A stretch of DNA of 64,000 nucleotides. Source: Lacisediminimonas profundi (GTDB taxonomy: Bacteria > Pseudomonadota > Gammaproteobacteria > Burkholderiales > Burkholderiaceae_D). Positions 1-8,378 of this stretch are shown here, one piece after another. Numbering within the stretch: position 1 is the first letter of the stretch; every line of letters starts with the position of its first letter. The stretch spans positions 496,001 to 560,000 of the forward strand of contig NZ_VTTH01000002.1 in assembly GCF_008831265.1 (NCBI RefSeq). Direction: 5' to 3'. The notes under the pieces were generated by a model, which was not told the origin of the DNA, made no database searches, and saw only the letters and a program-made list of their open reading frames with translations. Made by a program: the position numbers and the translations under genes.

Positions 1-1321
1 TCAGAGCGGTTTCCGCCTTGTCCCACAGATCGTCGGAACCGACCCGTTTCTCGGGCCGCGTCGCCACCTTGAAGATCACCTCGGTAAAGCCGAAGTCGTG
101 ATAAACCTTTTGCAGCAGCGCAGTAAAGGCAACGCACTCGTCGAGGATCTGGTCTTCGGTACAGAAGATGTGTCCGTCATCCTGCGTAAAGCCGCGCACC
201 CGCATCATGCCGTGCAGCGAACCTGAGGGTTCGTTGCGATGGCACTGGCCGAATTCGCCATAGCGCAGCGGCAGTTCCCGGTAGGAGTGCATGTTCGAGC
301 GGAAGATCTGCACGTGGCCCGGGCAGTTCATCGGCTTGAGCGCGTACGCGCGATTCTCCGACTCGGTGGTAAACATGTTCTCCTTGTAGTTCTCCCAGTG
401 CCCGGAGCGCTCCCAAAGAGTACGGTCAAGAATCTGCGGCGCCTTCACTTCCTGGTAGCCGTTGTCCTGGAACACCTGGCGCATGTACTTCTCGACCTGC
501 TGCCAGATGATCCAGCCTTTTGGATGCCAGAAAATCAGGCCTGGCGCCTCTTCCTGGAAGTGGAACAGGTCGAGCGCACGACCCAGCTTGCGGTGGTCGC
601 GCTTTTCGGCCTCTTCCAGCATGTGCAGATAGGCTTCCTGGTCTTCCTTCCTGACCCATGCGGTGCCATAGATCCGCTGCAGCATTTCCTTGTTCGAATC
701 GCCGCGCCAGTAGGCACCGGCCAGCTTCATCAGCTTGAATACTTTCAGCTTGCCGGTGGATGGCACGTGCGGCCCGCGGCACAGGTCGGTGAAGCCGCCT
801 TCAGCGTACAGCGACACATCCTCGCCGGCCGGGATCGAGGCAATGATTTCCGCCTTGTAGTGCTCGCCGATCGAGGTGAAATAAGCCACGGCCTCGTCGC
901 GAGGCAGCACGCGGCGCTGCACCGGCTCGTCCTTCTTCACCAGCTCGAGCATTTTCTTTTCGATCGCCAGCAAGTCTTCAGGAGTGAAAGGCCGCTTGTA
1001 CGAAAAGTCATAATAAAAACCGTTTTCGATCACCGGACCGATCGTGACTTGCGCGTCCGGGAACAACTCCTTGACCGCATAGGCCAGCAAGTGGGCCGTC
1101 GAATGGCGGATGACATCCAGCCCTTCCGGATCCTTGTCGGTCACGATCGCCAGGTCGGCATCCTGCTCGATGACAAAGGATGTGTCGACCAGTTGGCCGT
1201 TGACCTTGCCTGCAAGCGCCGCCTTGGCCAGGCCGGCGCCGATGCTGGCTGCCACCTGCGCCACGCTGGGCGGGGTATCGAACTGTCGTTGCGAGCCGTC
1301 GGGAAGTTTTACTGAAACCAT
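1..1321 (-). CDS. thrS: Threonyl-tRNA synthetase, 5' part (C-terminus beyond window)
   Basis: This enzyme charges tRNA-Thr with threonine in the cytoplasm. About 440 N-terminal residues are present, read from an ATG at 1321 with no stop before the window edge; the family is about 635 residues. The first ~60 residues form a TGS domain. The editing-domain HxxxH motif is visible as H73-x3-H77 (HSTAH). The class II catalytic core begins around residue 240 and includes the motif 2 region (MNCPGH, then [15 protein letters not shown]). The gene is preceded by a ~300-nt leader with a candidate attenuator, annotated separately. In related genomes infC-rpmI-rplT follow thrS, which would lie off the left edge here. 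Confidence 0.97.
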   Translation of the reverse strand, partial: MVSVKLPDGSQRQFDTPPSVAQVAASIGAGLAKAALAGKVNGQLVDTSFVIEQDADLAIVTDKDPEGLDVIRHSTAHLLAYAVKELFPDAQVTIGPVIENGFYYDFSYKRPFTPEDLLAIEKKMLELVKKDEPVQRRVLPRDEAVAYFTSIGEHYKAEIIASIPAGEDVSLYAEGGFTDLCRGPHVPSTGKLKVFKLMKLAGAYWRGDSNKEMLQRIYGTAWVRKEDQEAYLHMLEEAEKRDHRKLGRALDLFHFQEEAPGLIFWHPKGWIIWQQVEKYMRQVFQDNGYQEVKAPQILDRTLWERSGHWENYKENMFTTESENRAYALKPMNCPGHVQIFRSNMHSYRELPLRYGEFGQCHRNEPSGSLHGMMRVRGFTQDDGHIFCTEDQILDECVAFTALLQKVYHDFGFTEVIFKVATRPEKRVGSDDLWDKAETAL

Positions 1322-1416
1322 GCTTGTTCTCCAGGCCAGCCTTGCTGGCCGCTTGCCGCTGCAAAGGCACCGGCTTCGGGGGTGGAAAAATAATAATACC
1401 GACAAAAAATGCGGAC

Positions 1417-1460
1417 GAAAAACGCGGGCGAAAAGAACGCGGGCGAAAAAAAACGCGGAC
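1417..1460. repeat. Short A/GC-rich tandem repeat in the thrS leader
   Basis: Three to four imperfect ~14-16 bp units of the form GCGGGCGAAAA(A/G) lie just downstream (in minus-strand transcription) of the intrinsic terminator of the thrS leader. They alternate A-tracts with GCGGGCG blocks. In RNA they could pair with the terminator arms, but this was judged by eye only. Confidence 0.5.
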
Positions 1461-1475
1461 CAGCCGCGCTTTTTT
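1446..1475 (-). terminator. Intrinsic terminator in thrS leader (candidate attenuator)
   Basis: On the minus strand a CGCGG / CCGCG stem with a 5-nt loop is followed directly by eight T residues and preceded by A residues that can extend the stem. It lies about 125 nt before the thrS start codon and 27 nt after the stop of a Thr-rich small reading frame. It therefore interrupts the thrS leader rather than ending a gene. The symmetry means it could also act on the plus strand. Confidence 0.7.
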
Positions 1476-1501
1476 CAGATGCAGAAAGGAAAAAACGTCG
1501 A

Positions 1502-1546
1502 CTAGCGTCGCTTGGCAGGGGTCTCCGTTCTAGTTCGCGGTGTCAT
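1502..1546 (-). CDS. Putative Thr-rich leader peptide of thrS
   Basis: A 14-codon frame with ATG at 1546 and TAG at 1502-1504 encodes MTPRTRTETPAKRR. Four of its residues are Thr, using ACA, ACT, ACG and ACC once each. It sits between an extended -10 promoter (1630-1638) and the leader terminator (1446-1475). This is the arrangement of ribosome-mediated attenuation. An AAGG lies ~10 nt before the ATG, a rather long spacing for a ribosome-binding site. E. coli thrS is controlled translationally, so transfer of that model is not assumed. The call rests on codon content and position only. Confidence 0.45.
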   Translation of the reverse strand: MTPRTRTETPAKRR

Positions 1547-1621
1547 AACCGTGATGCCTTTCTCGCTCTTACATTCGGGTGATCGGGAGTCGGGGCGCGG
1601 CCGCGTGAAGCAGCGCGCAAG

Positions 1622-1638
1622 CTGACGAAACTATATCA
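1622..1638 (-). promoter_or_regulatory. Candidate thrS promoter (extended -10)
   Basis: The minus strand reads TGATATAGT at 1638-1630, an extended -10 element. The -35 region (TGGAAT, 1658-1653) is weak, as is usual for extended -10 promoters. Transcription would start near 1623, giving a ~300-nt leader that includes the Thr-rich frame and the terminator. Confidence 0.5.
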
Positions 1639-1721
1639 GAGATCGCCGATACATTCCAGACGAACGCCCTGCCCCGAGCATCCCTCACCAGGGCAAGCAT
1701 GACATCGACAAGGCTGGATCC

Positions 1722-1797
1722 TGGTGCCATTGCGGGGATTTCAACCACCGGACCTCCTGCTTACATGACAGGCGCTCTGGCACTGAGCTACAACGGC
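1722..1797 (-). tRNA. Degenerate tRNA-like element, anticodon position TGT (Thr)
   Basis: A 76-nt minus-strand element folds as a tRNA. The acceptor stem GCCGTTG/CAATGGC has 7 pairs including one G-T, the D arm starts TAGCTCAG, and the 3' end carries an encoded ACCA. The anticodon stem is CCTGT/GCAGG with loop CATGTAA, which puts TGT (Thr) at positions 34-36. Abnormal points: position 33 is A instead of the nearly universal T; the T stem needs one bulged T; the T loop is TTGAAAT, so C56 is G; the D loop has CC where GG is expected. The last two changes could compensate in the 19-56 tertiary pair. It may be a diverged tRNA-Thr, a pseudogene, or a tRNA-like regulatory element. Confidence 0.5.
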
Positions 1798-1920
1798 ATG
1801 AGCATCATGGTACCCAAAGGCCGGCCCCCGGCTTTGTGAGAAAACAAGGAAATTCAGCATGCCATCGAGCCCGACGAACAGGACCGGCGGGCTCGATGCG
1901 TCCCGCTCCGCGCCGCTCTC

Positions 1921-1946
1921 CGCAGCGCCGGCGGACTGGCGCTGCG
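1921..1946 (-). other. Hairpin downstream of uraA
   Basis: A perfect 9-bp inverted repeat (CGCAGCGCC at 1921-1929 and GGCGCTGCG at 1938-1946) with an 8-nt loop lies ~60 bp beyond the uraA stop codon. There is no T-run, so it is a possible mRNA 3'-end structure rather than a clear intrinsic terminator. Nothing protein-coding was recognised between 1798 and 2002. Confidence 0.4.
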
Positions 1947-2002
1947 CTTTCTGCTCGAGTTTCGCTCGATTTCTGCTCGCCCGCTCTCCGTATATTCCTC
2001 CT

Positions 2003-3292
2003 TTACTGCTCGCGACGGTTCAGCAAGGCATAAAGCAGAATCGCGCCGAAGGTAGCAGTGCCGATGCCGCCCAGCGCGAACTGGCCGAATTTGAGCGTGA
2101 AGTCACCGGTGCCAATGACCAGCGTGATGGCGGCGACGATCAGATTCTTGTTCTGCGAAAAATCGACCTTGTTGTCGACCCAAATCTTGGCGCCGGCCAC
2201 GGCAATCAAGCCGAACACGACGATCGACACGCCGCCCATCACCGGCAAGGGAATTGCCTGGATGATGGCGCCGAACTTGGGTGAAAAACCCAGCAGTACA
2301 GCCAGTAGTCCGGCCACGAGGAAGGTAGCCGTGGAGTAGATCCGGGTTGCCGCCATCACGCCGATGTTTTCAGCATAGGTCGTCACACCGGTGCCGCCTG
2401 CTGCGCCGCTGACCATGGTCGCCACGCCGTCGCCAATGAAGGCACGCCCCATATAGGCATCCAGGTTGCGGCCAGTCATCGCCGTCACCGCCTTGATGTG
2501 GCCAAGGTTTTCCGCTACCAGGATGATGGCCACCGGCGCGATCAGCAGCATGGCGTTGGCTTCAAACACCGGCGCGGCGAATCCGGGGAGGCCGAACCAG
2601 GCCGCGTTTGCCACGCCCGACAGATCGAGCGGTTTGCCCAGGCCCAGGCCATTGGTCAGCACGGCATGGATCGCACTGGCCAGGATCAGGCCGACCAGGA
2701 TCAGCAGTCGCTGGACCATGCCGCGCGTGAAGACGGCCACCACGCCCACGCAGACAAAGGTGATCAGTTGCATCCAGGCGTCGAAATTGCCGGCCGCCAT
2801 GTTCTTGATCGGAATACCAGCCAGGTTAAGGCCGATCACGGCAACAACGGCACCAGTTACCACTGGCGGCATGAACCTCTCGATCCACCTGGTGCCTATC
2901 GACTGCACTACCAGTCCGATCAATGTGTAAATCGCCCCGCAGGCGATAATACCGCCCAGGGCCAGTCCGATATTCGGATTCGGCCCTTTGCCTGCATAGG
3001 CCGTGGCGGCAATCACCACGCCGATAAAGGCAAAGCTGGAGCCGAGGTAGCTCGGCACCTTGCCGCCTGTAACCAGGAAGAAGATCAGCGTGCCGACACC
3101 GCTCATCAGGATCGCTATATTCGGATCGAAACCCATCAGGATGGGAGCCAGCACCGTGGCCCCGAACATCGCGATCACGTGTTGCACGCCCATGACGGCG
3201 GTCTGCGGCCAGGGTAGCCGCTCGTCGGGCCCGATTACGCCGCCTTGCTGCAGTACATCGACATTTCTTTCAGTCCAGTTGAACAGGCTCAC
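2003..3292 (-). CDS. uraA: Uracil permease, NCS2 family
   Basis: This is an inner-membrane uracil:proton symporter that supplies uracil to upp, which is divergently transcribed next to it. The 429-residue product has the NCS2 layout of about 14 membrane segments. The N-terminal region ([23 protein letters not shown]) is the family hallmark. The NCS2 signature region around residues 285-315 ([24 protein letters not shown]) contains the conserved glycine-rich and TYxEN elements. Length matches E. coli UraA (429). The short cytoplasmic C-terminus ends in NRREQ. Pairing with upp supports uracil over xanthine or uric acid as substrate. Confidence 0.93.
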   Translation of the reverse strand: MSLFNWTERNVDVLQQGGVIGPDERLPWPQTAVMGVQHVIAMFGATVLAPILMGFDPNIAILMSGVGTLIFFLVTGGKVPSYLGSSFAFIGVVIAATAYAGKGPNPNIGLALGGIIACGAIYTLIGLVVQSIGTRWIERFMPPVVTGAVVAVIGLNLAGIPIKNMAAGNFDAWMQLITFVCVGVVAVFTRGMVQRLLILVGLILASAIHAVLTNGLGLGKPLDLSGVANAAWFGLPGFAAPVFEANAMLLIAPVAIILVAENLGHIKAVTAMTGRNLDAYMGRAFIGDGVATMVSGAAGGTGVTTYAENIGVMAATRIYSTATFLVAGLLAVLLGFSPKFGAIIQAIPLPVMGGVSIVVFGLIAVAGAKIWVDNKVDFSQNKNLIVAAITLVIGTGDFTLKFGQFALGGIGTATFGAILLYALLNRREQ

Positions 3293-3424
3293 TCTTTTTC
3301 TCCCCTTTCATGTGCTGCAGCCATGCCGAAAATTTTGCCGTGCTTACATGGGCCGCCAATCCCCACGGCAACAAAATGCGGCATTATGCTGCTATTTCCG
3401 AACTCTGTAAAAAAGAGCAAGACC
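3293..3424. promoter_or_regulatory. Divergent promoter region uraA / upp
   Basis: The 132 bp between the two start codons must hold both promoters. A CATTATGCT element around 3382-3390 is a possible -10 for upp. No clear operator or attenuator hairpin was recognised. Confidence 0.45.
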
Positions 3425-4078
3425 ATGACCCCGATTGACCCGGCAGCCCGCGCGAACGTACACCTCGTCGACCATCCACTGGTCCAGCACAAGCTGACCC
3501 TGATGCGCAACAAGGAAGCCAGTACCAACAGCTTCCGGCGACTGCTCAATGAAATCAGCACCCTGATGGCATACGAGGTATTCCGCGACATGCCCATGCA
3601 GGAAGTGCAGATTGAAACGCCACTGGAAACGATGACTGCCAAGGTCATCGATGGCAAGAAGCTGGTATTTGCCAGCATCCTGCGCGCCGGCAATGGCATC
3701 CTCGACGGAGTGCTTTCAGTGGTGCCGGGGGCGCGCGTTGGCCATATCGGCCTGTATCGCGACCCGCAGACCCTGAAGGCAGTGGAGTATTACTACAAGA
3801 TGCCGAAGAACATGGAAGAGCGCGACGTGGTGGTGGTCGACCCCATGCTGGCCACCGGCAATTCCGCTTCGGCGGCGGTAACCCGCCTGAAGCAGTCCAA
3901 TCCGAAGTCGATCAAATTCCTGTGCCTGCTGACCTGCCCGGAGGGCATCAACACGCTCTACCGGGAACACCCCGATGTGCCGGTATTTACAGCCGCCATC
4001 GACCGTGAACTGAGCGACCACGGCTATATCCTGCCCGGACTGGGCGATGCGGGCGACCGCATTTTCGGCACGCAGTAA
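3425..4078 (+). CDS. upp: Uracil phosphoribosyltransferase
   Basis: The enzyme converts uracil and PRPP to UMP plus pyrophosphate (pyrimidine salvage, cytoplasm). The 217-residue product has the PRPP-binding loop [13 protein letters not shown] near residue 140. The uracil-binding C-terminal region reads [16 protein letters not shown], typical of Upp. The frame is open further upstream, but the ATG at 3425 is chosen because it follows an AAGAGCAAG-type ribosome-binding stretch and gives the family N-terminus ([17 protein letters not shown]). It is divergent from uraA, so uptake and salvage are side by side. Confidence 0.96.
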   Translation: MTPIDPAARANVHLVDHPLVQHKLTLMRNKEASTNSFRRLLNEISTLMAYEVFRDMPMQEVQIETPLETMTAKVIDGKKLVFASILRAGNGILDGVLSVVPGARVGHIGLYRDPQTLKAVEYYYKMPKNMEERDVVVVDPMLATGNSASAAVTRLKQSNPKSIKFLCLLTCPEGINTLYREHPDVPVFTAAIDRELSDHGYILPGLGDAGDRIFGTQ

Positions 4079-4116
4079 GCTGCGCTGACAGAGGCCCGGA
4101 ACGGTGCCGCCCGGCC

Positions 4117-5592
4117 TCAATCCATCTGTGTGACGAATTTTGTATTCAGGTAGCCGTCGAAGGTTTCCGTGCCGCCTTCCCAGCCCATGCCACTATCCTT
4201 GATTCCGCCGAACGGGGTTTCGGGGAGCGCCTGGCCGAAGTGATTGATGTTGACCATGCCGGCTTCGAGCCCGTTCTGCACGGCCAGCGCATTCCTGGTC
4301 GAATTCGTGAACGCATAGGAGGACAAGCCATAAGGCAAGGCGTTCGCCCGCCGCAGGACCTGGTCAACATCCTTGAACGGTACACAGGATGCGATCGGGC
4401 CGAAGGGCTCGTCACACATCGCCAGGCAGTCATCGGGCACATTGGTCAGCACTGTCGGCGCGAAGAAGCTGCCAGACTCGCCGATGCGCTGGCCACCGGT
4501 CTCGATGCTGGCGCCGCGGCTGAGTGCGTCGTCCATGAGTCTATGCATCGCGGCCAGGCGCCGCGGGTGTGCCAGAGGACCCATCGTGGTCTCTGCATGC
4601 AGGCCATCGCCTACCTTGATCTGCCGCGTCTGGCCGAGGAAGCGCCCGAGGAACCGGTCGTAAGCCTTTTCCTGGATGTAGAAACGAGTGGGCGAGACGC
4701 ACACCTGGCCCGCGTTGCGGAACTTGAACGCTGCCAGCATATCGGCGGCCCGGTCGATGTCGGCGTCGTCAAACACGATTACCGGCGAGTGACCACCCAG
4801 CTCCATGGTTGCGCGCTTCATGTGGCTGGCTGCCAGGACTGCCAGCTGCTTGCCTACCGGGACCGAGCCCGTAAACGAAATCTTGCGCACGACCGGGGAA
4901 TTGATCAGATACGCCGACACCTCTGCCGGATCGCCCCAGACCACGTTGAGGACGCCCGGGGGCAGCCCCGCCTCATGGAACATGCGGGCGATGGCCAGCA
5001 CCGCGCTGGGCGCGTCTTCCGGCCCTTTTATGATAATCGTGCAGCCGGCGCCGATTGCAGCCGCGATCTTGCGAATCGCCTGGTTGTAGGGAAAATTCCA
5101 TGGCGTAAACGCAGCGCACACGCCAACCGGCTCGCGCAGCACCATCTGGCGCACATTCGGCAAACGGGCAGGAATCACACGGCCATAGATCCGGCGGCAC
5201 TCCTCGGCGTGCCAGTCGCAATGATCGGCGCAGGCAATGACCTCCCCCACGGCTTCGGCCAATGGCTTGCCCATGTCGAGTGTGATATTGCGTCCGATTT
5301 CCCGCGCATTCTTGCGCGACAGTTCACCCACCTTGCGCAATATGCGGGAACGCTCGAGGGGCGAACTCAGCTTCCATGTCTCAAATGCCCTTGCAGCTGC
5401 AGAGAGGGCGCGGTCGAGGTCCTCCCGTGTAGCGTGCGGCAAGCTGGCGATGCATTCCCCGCTCGCGGGATACAACACCTGCTGCTCCTTGCGCCCCCCA
5501 CCCTTGAGGAATTCGCCGTCGATGTAGAGACAAAGGTCTTCGTAACCTGTGCGATCGACCGCGGGAGTTTGCGGCATGCTTGCAATGTTCAT
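4117..5592 (-). CDS. NAD(P)-dependent aldehyde dehydrogenase (succinate-semialdehyde dehydrogenase-like)
   Basis: This 491-residue ALDH-superfamily enzyme oxidises an aldehyde to a carboxylate. Seen in the sequence: the [13 protein letters not shown] cofactor-binding region near residue 165, SFTGS near 240, the general-base Glu in [11 protein letters not shown] near 265, and the catalytic Cys in [13 protein letters not shown] near 300. The ATG at 5592 has AGGA ~7 nt upstream. It is the last gene of a six-gene minus-strand operon starting at 12796, 42 nt after the sulfatase. In that context it probably oxidises an aldehyde released late in the pathway; true succinate-semialdehyde activity is uncertain. 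Confidence 0.88.
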   Translation of the reverse strand: MNIASMPQTPAVDRTGYEDLCLYIDGEFLKGGGRKEQQVLYPASGECIASLPHATREDLDRALSAAARAFETWKLSSPLERSRILRKVGELSRKNAREIGRNITLDMGKPLAEAVGEVIACADHCDWHAEECRRIYGRVIPARLPNVRQMVLREPVGVCAAFTPWNFPYNQAIRKIAAAIGAGCTIIIKGPEDAPSAVLAIARMFHEAGLPPGVLNVVWGDPAEVSAYLINSPVVRKISFTGSVPVGKQLAVLAASHMKRATMELGGHSPVIVFDDADIDRAADMLAAFKFRNAGQVCVSPTRFYIQEKAYDRFLGRFLGQTRQIKVGDGLHAETTMGPLAHPRRLAAMHRLMDDALSRGASIETGGQRIGESGSFFAPTVLTNVPDDCLAMCDEPFGPIASCVPFKDVDQVLRRANALPYGLSSYAFTNSTRNALAVQNGLEAGMVNINHFGQALPETPFGGIKDSGMGWEGGTETFDGYLNTKFVTQMD

Positions 5593-5634
5593 CTGGCTGT
5601 CCTGTGCGTTCCGAATGCTGTTTTCAATGGGTCA

Positions 5635-7878
5635 TCAGTCTTCACTGATGGAGAGAAGGTTTTCCAGGCCGGGATTGGCCAGCTGATCGTCCGCCAGCTC
5701 CACGGATACCTGGTGAATGGTCCCGGTGAACGTGAACGGACAGCGGTAACGGTCGCTGACCGGGCTGCCGTCGTCGTAGCCGCAATAAACACCGCCTGCG
5801 GTCGCGCCCAATGGCCACATGTTGCGCATCTCGATGCGGCCCAGCACTACGCCGTCGCAGAGCATGGTGCCGGTGCCGGCGCCATGTCCGTGCCTGGCGA
5901 ATTCAAATTCCAGGATATGACGACCGGGGGCAAGGGCTGCCCCGGATTCGAGCACCCATCGCCTGTCAGGGCCGACATACTCATGCACCAGATGGCCGCC
6001 CTCGACAAAGAGCACATAGCCGCCGAAGCGGGTGCCCGCAGCCAGGATCACGCCAGCGGTGTCTGCCGCCAGCTCGACGTCCGCAACGATCCGGTAGGAG
6101 CGATTGGCCACCGGCGGGGCGGCCACGACCGATAGCCGGTCCATGCCGGGCTCGAACACGTAGCGCTGGCGGGAAGGAAGCTTGTAGGTGAACAGGATTC
6201 GTTGGCGGTCGCGGTCGTCAAGCGGGAGGACGTGATGCATTTCAGCCTGTTCCCACCAAAGTTCAACCAGTTGCCTGAGCTTTTCCGGATATCGCAAAGC
6301 CACGTCCTCGCTCTCCGTGAAGTCGACATCCACGTGGTAGAGCTCCCAACGGTCGCTCTCGTAGTCCGCTCCCTGCACATGGTGGGTCACTGCCTTCCAT
6401 CCATCAGCCCAGATCCCGCGGTGCCCTAGCAGCTCGAAGTATTGGACTTTCTTGCGGCCGGGCGCGCGCGGCTCATCGAAGGTGTGCAGGAAGCTCGTGC
6501 CATGGATCGGCATCTGCTCCACTCCCTGAACCGTGGCCGGCGCATCCACCCCCACCGCCTCCAGCACGGTTGGCACGATATCGCTGCAATGACAGAACTG
6601 GGCGCTTACGAGCCCACCCTGCTTCATCCGCGCCGGCCAGTGGACTACCAGCGGGTCGCGCACGCCGCCGCCGTGCGTATGCATCTTGAACCATTTCAGC
6701 GGCGTGTTGCCTGCATGTCCCCAGCCCCTTGGATAGTTGTTGAACATGTGCTCGGAACCGAGCCGGTCCAACGCAGCCAGCTTTTGCTCCAGCGGCTCAT
6801 CGAGGAACTGGTAATGCCTTCGGATGTTGGCATCGCCGAAGTCACCACCCTCCTCCGTCGCGCCGTTGTCCGACAGCACCATGAGCAGCGTGTTGTCGAG
6901 CAGGTCGCGCTCTCCGAGGTAGTCGACCAGGCGCCCTATCTGTTGGTCGGTGTGGTCCAGGAAGCCGGCGAATACCTCCTGATGACGGGCGCAGAGCCTG
7001 CGCTCATCCGGGCTCATGGAGTCCCATGGCCTTACTGCTTCATTCATCGGGGTCAGGTGCGATCCGGCAGGGACAATCCCCAGCTCCAGTTGCCGTGCAA
7101 ACCAGCGCTCGCGCGCGACATCCCAGCCTTCATCGAAGCGGCCCGCATACTTGTCAATATGAGACCTGGGCGCATGATGCGGCGAGTGACAGGCCCCCAG
7201 CGCCACGTAGGAAAAAAAGGGCTTGCCTGGCGCCGCCGCTTGTTGGTCCCCGATCATGCCGATGGCCCGCTCGATCAAGTCTTCGGTCAGGTGATAGCCG
7301 GGGCGCCGCGGCGTCGGTATGGCGTGGTTGTCGCAGACCAGCTCCGGATTCCAGTGGTCCATCAGGGATGCAAGAAAGCCGTAATAACGCTCGAAACCGC
7401 GTCCGAGCGGCCACTGCCCGAACGGGCCGGCAGCAGTCCAGTCGCGCAGCCGTGCCAGGTGCCACTTGCCAACCGCGAAGCAGTTGTACCCGGCTGGTTG
7501 CAGGATCTCGGCCAGGGTTGCCGCACGCCGCGTCACCTGCCCCTGGTAGCCAGGGTAACCGGTACACCAGTCGGCAATCATTCCCATGCCGACTGCATGA
7601 TGGTTGCGACCAGTCAACAGGGATGCGCGCGTCGGCGAGCACATCGCGGTGGTGTGGAAGTTGTTGTAGCGCCTGCCCGAAGCCGCCAGCGCATCGATGC
7701 GCGGCGTCTCGATGGTGGAACCATAGCACCCGAGATGCCCGAATCCGACATCATCCAGCACGATGATCACGACATTTGGCGCGCCAGGTGGCGCGCTTGG
7801 CTCGGGCACGATCCAGGGCTTCGAGTCCTGGTAGCTCCGCCCGATGACGCCGCCGAATTTTTCCGCTTCCTGGCTCAT
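5635..7878 (-). CDS. Type I arylsulfatase (formylglycine-dependent)
   Basis: This 747-residue sulfatase-family hydrolase removes sulfate from an ester. Metal-binding Asp42-Asp43 (VLDDVGFGHLGCYG) and the CxPxR signature CSPTRASLLTGR starting at Cys80 are intact. Cys80 is expected to become formylglycine, which needs a maturase not found in this window. The RNHHAVGMG run after the signature resembles long arylsulfatases of the AtsA-like group. A C-terminal beta-rich region from ~560 extends it beyond the usual ~500-550 residues. No signal peptide is visible, so it is probably cytoplasmic. The start at 7878 fits the homologous N-terminus; upstream in-frame codons overlap the preceding gene. Confidence 0.88.
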   Translation of the reverse strand: MSQEAEKFGGVIGRSYQDSKPWIVPEPSAPPGAPNVVIIVLDDVGFGHLGCYGSTIETPRIDALAASGRRYNNFHTTAMCSPTRASLLTGRNHHAVGMGMIADWCTGYPGYQGQVTRRAATLAEILQPAGYNCFAVGKWHLARLRDWTAAGPFGQWPLGRGFERYYGFLASLMDHWNPELVCDNHAIPTPRRPGYHLTEDLIERAIGMIGDQQAAAPGKPFFSYVALGACHSPHHAPRSHIDKYAGRFDEGWDVARERWFARQLELGIVPAGSHLTPMNEAVRPWDSMSPDERRLCARHQEVFAGFLDHTDQQIGRLVDYLGERDLLDNTLLMVLSDNGATEEGGDFGDANIRRHYQFLDEPLEQKLAALDRLGSEHMFNNYPRGWGHAGNTPLKWFKMHTHGGGVRDPLVVHWPARMKQGGLVSAQFCHCSDIVPTVLEAVGVDAPATVQGVEQMPIHGTSFLHTFDEPRAPGRKKVQYFELLGHRGIWADGWKAVTHHVQGADYESDRWELYHVDVDFTESEDVALRYPEKLRQLVELWWEQAEMHHVLPLDDRDRQRILFTYKLPSRQRYVFEPGMDRLSVVAAPPVANRSYRIVADVELAADTAGVILAAGTRFGGYVLFVEGGHLVHEYVGPDRRWVLESGAALAPGRHILEFEFARHGHGAGTGTMLCDGVVLGRIEMRNMWPLGATAGGVYCGYDDGSPVSDRYRCPFTFTGTIHQVSVELADDQLANPGLENLLSISED

Positions 7879-7903
7879 CTGGCAGTGCTTCCGGCGCACG
7901 CCA

Positions 7904-8371
7904 TCAGGGAGCGTCCCGATATATCTTCCGGCGCGCCCGTACCGGTTCGAGCAGCGACCAGTCACCTTGCTCGACATCGAAGCCTTGCGGGAACGGCGGC
8001 CGCGGCTGCATGCCCAGCGCTTGCATGATCCGGTCATCGCGGTAATAGCACCTCGTCGTCACTGCTACCAGCGCACTCGCCAGCGCCGGATGATCGTCAC
8101 GCATTTGCTGTGCAAGTGCCTCCTGCTGGCTGGCCGGCAGGTCAGCGAAGGGGCCTGCGGACATTTCTTCCAGGTGCTTGAGCACCTGCCGGACAGCACC
8201 GGCGTCCCGCCCCAGCGAGGAGACGATATCGCCAAAAATTGCTTGGTCATCGGCGCCGGGTACCTGGTACTCGGCGCTGGCGGGAATCATCAGCGCCACC
8301 AGCGCGCGCAGTGAACGCCGCTGCGTGTCGGACAGCGCGTTTGCTCCCGCAATCGGGATGTGCTTTGTCAT
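7904..8371 (-). CDS. Gluconate 2-dehydrogenase subunit 3-like small protein
   Basis: The 155-residue product starts at ATG 8371, 7 nt after the stop of the upstream GMC oxidoreductase gene. It has the features of the gluconate 2-dehydrogenase subunit 3 family: an LSDTQRRSLRALVALMIPAS start, an acidic helix-rich middle, and an RPPFPQGFDVEQGDWSLLEPV tail. These small subunits partner GMC-type flavoprotein dehydrogenases. Members normally carry a Tat signal that exports the complex; none is visible here and no cytochrome c subunit is adjacent. A cytoplasmic or otherwise-coupled complex is inferred. Confidence 0.72.
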   Translation of the reverse strand: MTKHIPIAGANALSDTQRRSLRALVALMIPASAEYQVPGADDQAIFGDIVSSLGRDAGAVRQVLKHLEEMSAGPFADLPASQQEALAQQMRDDHPALASALVAVTTRCYYRDDRIMQALGMQPRPPFPQGFDVEQGDWSLLEPVRARRKIYRDAP

Positions 8372-8378
8372 CGGGGCC

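Noticed and set aside
1836-2284. Plus-strand frames of 65-141 codons downstream of the tRNA-like element
   Set aside because: They run through a low-complexity GC-rich hairpin region and then antisense to uraA; no ribosome-binding site or domain was visible.
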